Translations under genes and position numbers: made by a program
The notes under the pieces: generated by a model
What the model was told of the DNA's origin: nothing
Databases searched by the model: none
Seen by the model: the letters and a program-made list of their open reading frames with translations, nothing else
Assembly (NCBI GenBank): GCA_964020085.1
Contig: OZ026595.1
Location: forward strand, 2,201,001 to 2,265,000
Reading direction: 5' to 3'
DNA length: 64,000 nt
From: Micromussa lordhowensis
Lineage: Eukaryota; Cnidaria; Anthozoa; Scleractinia; Lobophylliidae
In this document: in pieces, positions 62,201-64,000 of the stretch
How the letters are laid out: every line of letters starts with the position of its first letter
Position numbering within the stretch: the stretch's first letter is position 1

Positions 62201-63294
62201 AAGTTAATTTTCTATGTTACTGCAATACACTGTGCAAAACCTTTTTGAACTTGTACCTGTACATTCAGCAGTCGTTTGTGGATGGTACAATGTCAGTCCC
62301 GAGGCCATCTTGTTACTTGCAAATTCATCACTCACTTGTGACATGCACTTTTATTACTTGCTTGTGACTTATTCAGTTCAGCACTGAAATAGAGCAGGAA
62401 AAGAGTTTTGAAATCCAGTTGCACAATAGGCCAGTACATTTCAATTTTCAGGTGCCCTCACTAAAATATTTCTTGCGCAGGAGATGTGCAATGTTAATGC
62501 CTTATCAACTACATCATTTAATAGGTTTTGTTTATAATCAAGTATGCTTGGATTTTAAATTAATCCATGCTCTCAACTCATTGTTTTGCTCATCTTGTTT
62601 TTAATTGGACATTGTTACTAACAAGGCTACTAATTAAGTTAATTTTTCACTAGCCCACTGGACCTCTAAACTTCTATTTTCACTTTCTCAAGAGCAAAAT
62701 TTGCATGTACTGGGCAATCACACCTGGGTTTCTTCCTGCCCCGTGAAAGGAATTGTTGCAAGTCTCATGACTTATTGACTTTTTAGATCATAACCAAATA
62801 ATGAATGGCCAATTCCCTCTATGAGGCACGTGCACAGGAAATCATGGTTGTTGTATTTATCCACACAAATATCCAGTCCGAGATGATGAATACAACTATC
62901 ATGATTCCCTACAGGTGCATCTCATAGACTGAATTGGGTATTGAACTCTTCATCGGCTATTAGAGACTGTTCAATAGATGATTTATTTAGCATAATACCA
63001 CCATAAACTGTGTACATGACTGGGCATATGTTCTTTGTAGAACTGAAGCAAATTAGTAGCAAAAATGATGACAGCTTTTCTAGAAGAATTTGTTATGAAG
63101 TGATACATGTAGAGTGGTAAACTGGAATGAAGACTGGACTTACATTGCAACAACCTGGAACACACATTTAGTTGACTTGTGTACTGCTATTCATTTCATT
63201 AAATCAACTGCAAAGTACATGCAATTTACATTGCTTAGTTTGCTTGTTTGGTTTTTCTCCAGGCCACAAAAATGTTGTTGGAGATTTCAGTGGG
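53974..63294 (+). CDS. CDC25: CDC25 (M-phase inducer phosphatase), N-terminal regulatory part; catalytic domain beyond window
   Basis: Exons: 53974-54104, 54260-54366, 54492-54552, 55018-55044, 56721-56754, 57268-57480, 58444-58554, 58925-58993, 59405-59446, 60030-60164, 60789-60838, 60950-61004, 61994-62096, 63263-63294. All phases agree (390 codons so far, no stop). CDC25 removes inhibitory phosphates from CDKs. Family marks in order: GRTPKRKLSL; a GYCPDSPPG block like DAGxCxDSP; SGSQESADGDDDGFIEDF, then LVSAPLV, matching the DGFxD...APLV region; and last RSQSVTCEHDLGNLLDASG plus VVGDFSG, matching the segment just before the rhodanese-type phosphatase domain. Candidate regulatory sites are basic-Ser motifs FKRWNSLP (RxxSxP, Ser118), FQRSLS, RQRSKS and RRSQSV. 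The CxxxxxR active site is not in this window. Confidence 0.88.
56910..57150 (+). mobile_element. Diverged SINE body (same family as 15919-16190)
   Basis: It shares CTCACAGTGACTCTCTCCAC, CAGGTTTATAAATGGGTAC and GGGGATAACCCTACGG with the SINE at 15.9 kb. The tRNA head is poorly preserved. It lies in CDC25 intron 5. Confidence 0.7.
57617..58231. mobile_element. TIR element with another MITE nested inside, in CDC25 intron 6
   Basis: The ends TAAAGGATTTATTATATGGC (left) and TAAAGGATTTATTATCTAGC (right, reversed) continue into TTTCTTGCGGG on both sides. The interior has GCGGGCAAGAT motifs in both orientations. The element at 57777-57892 sits inside it. Confidence 0.65.
57777..57892. mobile_element. 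Foldback MITE with AACAATTATTCCAC ends
   Basis: The inverted arms also pair TGTTGGATATGAGATG with CATCTCATATCCAACA and GCCAAC with GTTGGC around GCGCATAGCGC. It is about 116 bp. Confidence 0.75.
59162..59257. repeat. ATA/AAT trinucleotide microsatellite
   Basis: A long run of ATA/AAT units between CDC25 exons 8 and 9. Confidence 0.85.
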
Positions 63295-63477
63295 GTAGGT
63301 GAAAAGCTGATTGTTTGCATCTTCGCTAGTTTCCGGACCCTCATATCAGTTGTACAGTGCCTGAGACAAAGCGGCCAATAGCAATGATCATTCTGCTAGA
63401 CTATAGACTGTGGGGCTGAGCCTTAATGGTTCTGTTTTGCTACATGGCTTGCTTCAAGTGTCGGCAATACTAGAATT

Positions 63478-63478
63478 T

Positions 63479-63532
<54 letters not shown>
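63478..63532. repeat. ATA/AAT trinucleotide microsatellite
   Basis: A run of about 17 AAT units, downstream of the last visible CDC25 exon. It is followed by ACTTTATTTACCCTGCAAGA, which may be the start of a SINE tail read in reverse. Confidence 0.8.
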
Positions 63533-63764
63533 TTTATTTACCCTGCAAGAATGAATCAGCTTGTTTAAAAGAAAACAAGCTGGTATTAATACATGTGCAG
63601 CAAATGCTAAATAATGCTATACTGCTGTACATTGTAAAATTCTGGTAAGATGGACCAATCCTGAACTGTGATTGGCTACCTTAGCAGGCAAGATGTGGTG
63701 TTCTTATGCCATGTGATAAATTCTAATTGACAGGGCATATGCTGTAAATAGACAATTTCCGAGT

Positions 63765-63905
63765 TATCTAAAGCCTCTCTTTCAAAGCGAGGCCTGGTGC
63801 ACAACCATTCATATGAAAATGAGTTTAATTTGCATTTGAATGAAATCTCATTTTCATATGAAAGGATGAGCACCAAGACTCGCTTTGAGAAAGAGGCTAA
63901 AGGTA
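63765..63905. repeat. Foldback repeat
   Basis: AGCCTCTCTTTCAAAGCGAG pairs with CTCGCTTTGAGAAAGAGGCT, and CATATGAAAATGAG pairs with CTCATTTTCATATG around a GTTTAATTTGCATTTGAATG loop. It is an imperfect hairpin of about 130 bp at the edge of the last visible intron of CDC25. Confidence 0.7.
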
Positions 63906-64000
63906 ATTTGAAAATAGCCTATTGACCTCACTTTTTTTAGGGGGGGGGGGGCATGTTTTTGGAGACTGACTGTGTGTTGGTCCATAACTCTGCAATAAAT

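Overview
The window is animal nuclear DNA: AT-rich, with short spliced exons, GT-AG introns and many small transposons. The gene set (SLC46-type carriers, cathepsin F, a gasdermin-like gene, CDC25), the tRNA-derived SINE types and the dense foldback MITEs fit a cnidarian, most likely a stony coral or sea anemone. The organism is an inference; nothing in the sequence names it. All gene models were read by eye from splice sites, reading frame and family motifs, and no search was run.

Layout. 1-1.6 kb: broken LINE reverse transcriptase. 2.0-2.5 kb (-): single-exon chromodomain ORF. 4.0-4.6 kb: TIR element. 4.98-12.1 kb and 14.9-19.3 kb (+): two tandem six-exon SLC46 genes whose exons 2-5 have identical lengths (313, 543, 84 and 160 nt). 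19.3-19.75 kb: very long near-perfect inverted repeat just past the second stop codon. 21.96-35.5 kb (-): complete 15-exon cathepsin F gene (483 codons) with several transposons in its introns. 36-40.2 kb: MITE-rich intergenic DNA. 40.4-42.9 kb (-): small two-exon gene for a 79-aa protein starting MGQC, interlocked with a 399-aa gasdermin-like gene at 41.9-48.1 kb (+). 51.0-52.75 kb (-): seven-finger C2H2 zinc-finger gene. 53.97 kb to the right edge (+): first 14 coding exons (390 codons) of a CDC25 phosphatase; its catalytic domain lies outside the window.

How the genes relate. There is no operon. The SLC46 pair is a local duplication, and its two C-terminal tails have diverged completely. 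Cathepsin F is a lysosomal protease, and SLC46 proteins act at endolysosomal or plasma membranes. The zinc-finger and CDC25 genes are divergent with about 1.2 kb between their start codons. The most unusual arrangement is the gasdermin-like gene and the MGQC gene: exon 1 of each lies inside the first intron of the other, on opposite strands.

Mobile DNA: two SINE families, a PIF/Harbinger-type element with TTA target-site duplication, a pogo-like element with TA duplication, elements with hAT-like ends, two copies of a roughly 600-bp TIR element (8.6 and 37.2 kb), two copies of a 280-290 bp repeat (32.9 and 50.1 kb), and many foldback MITEs.
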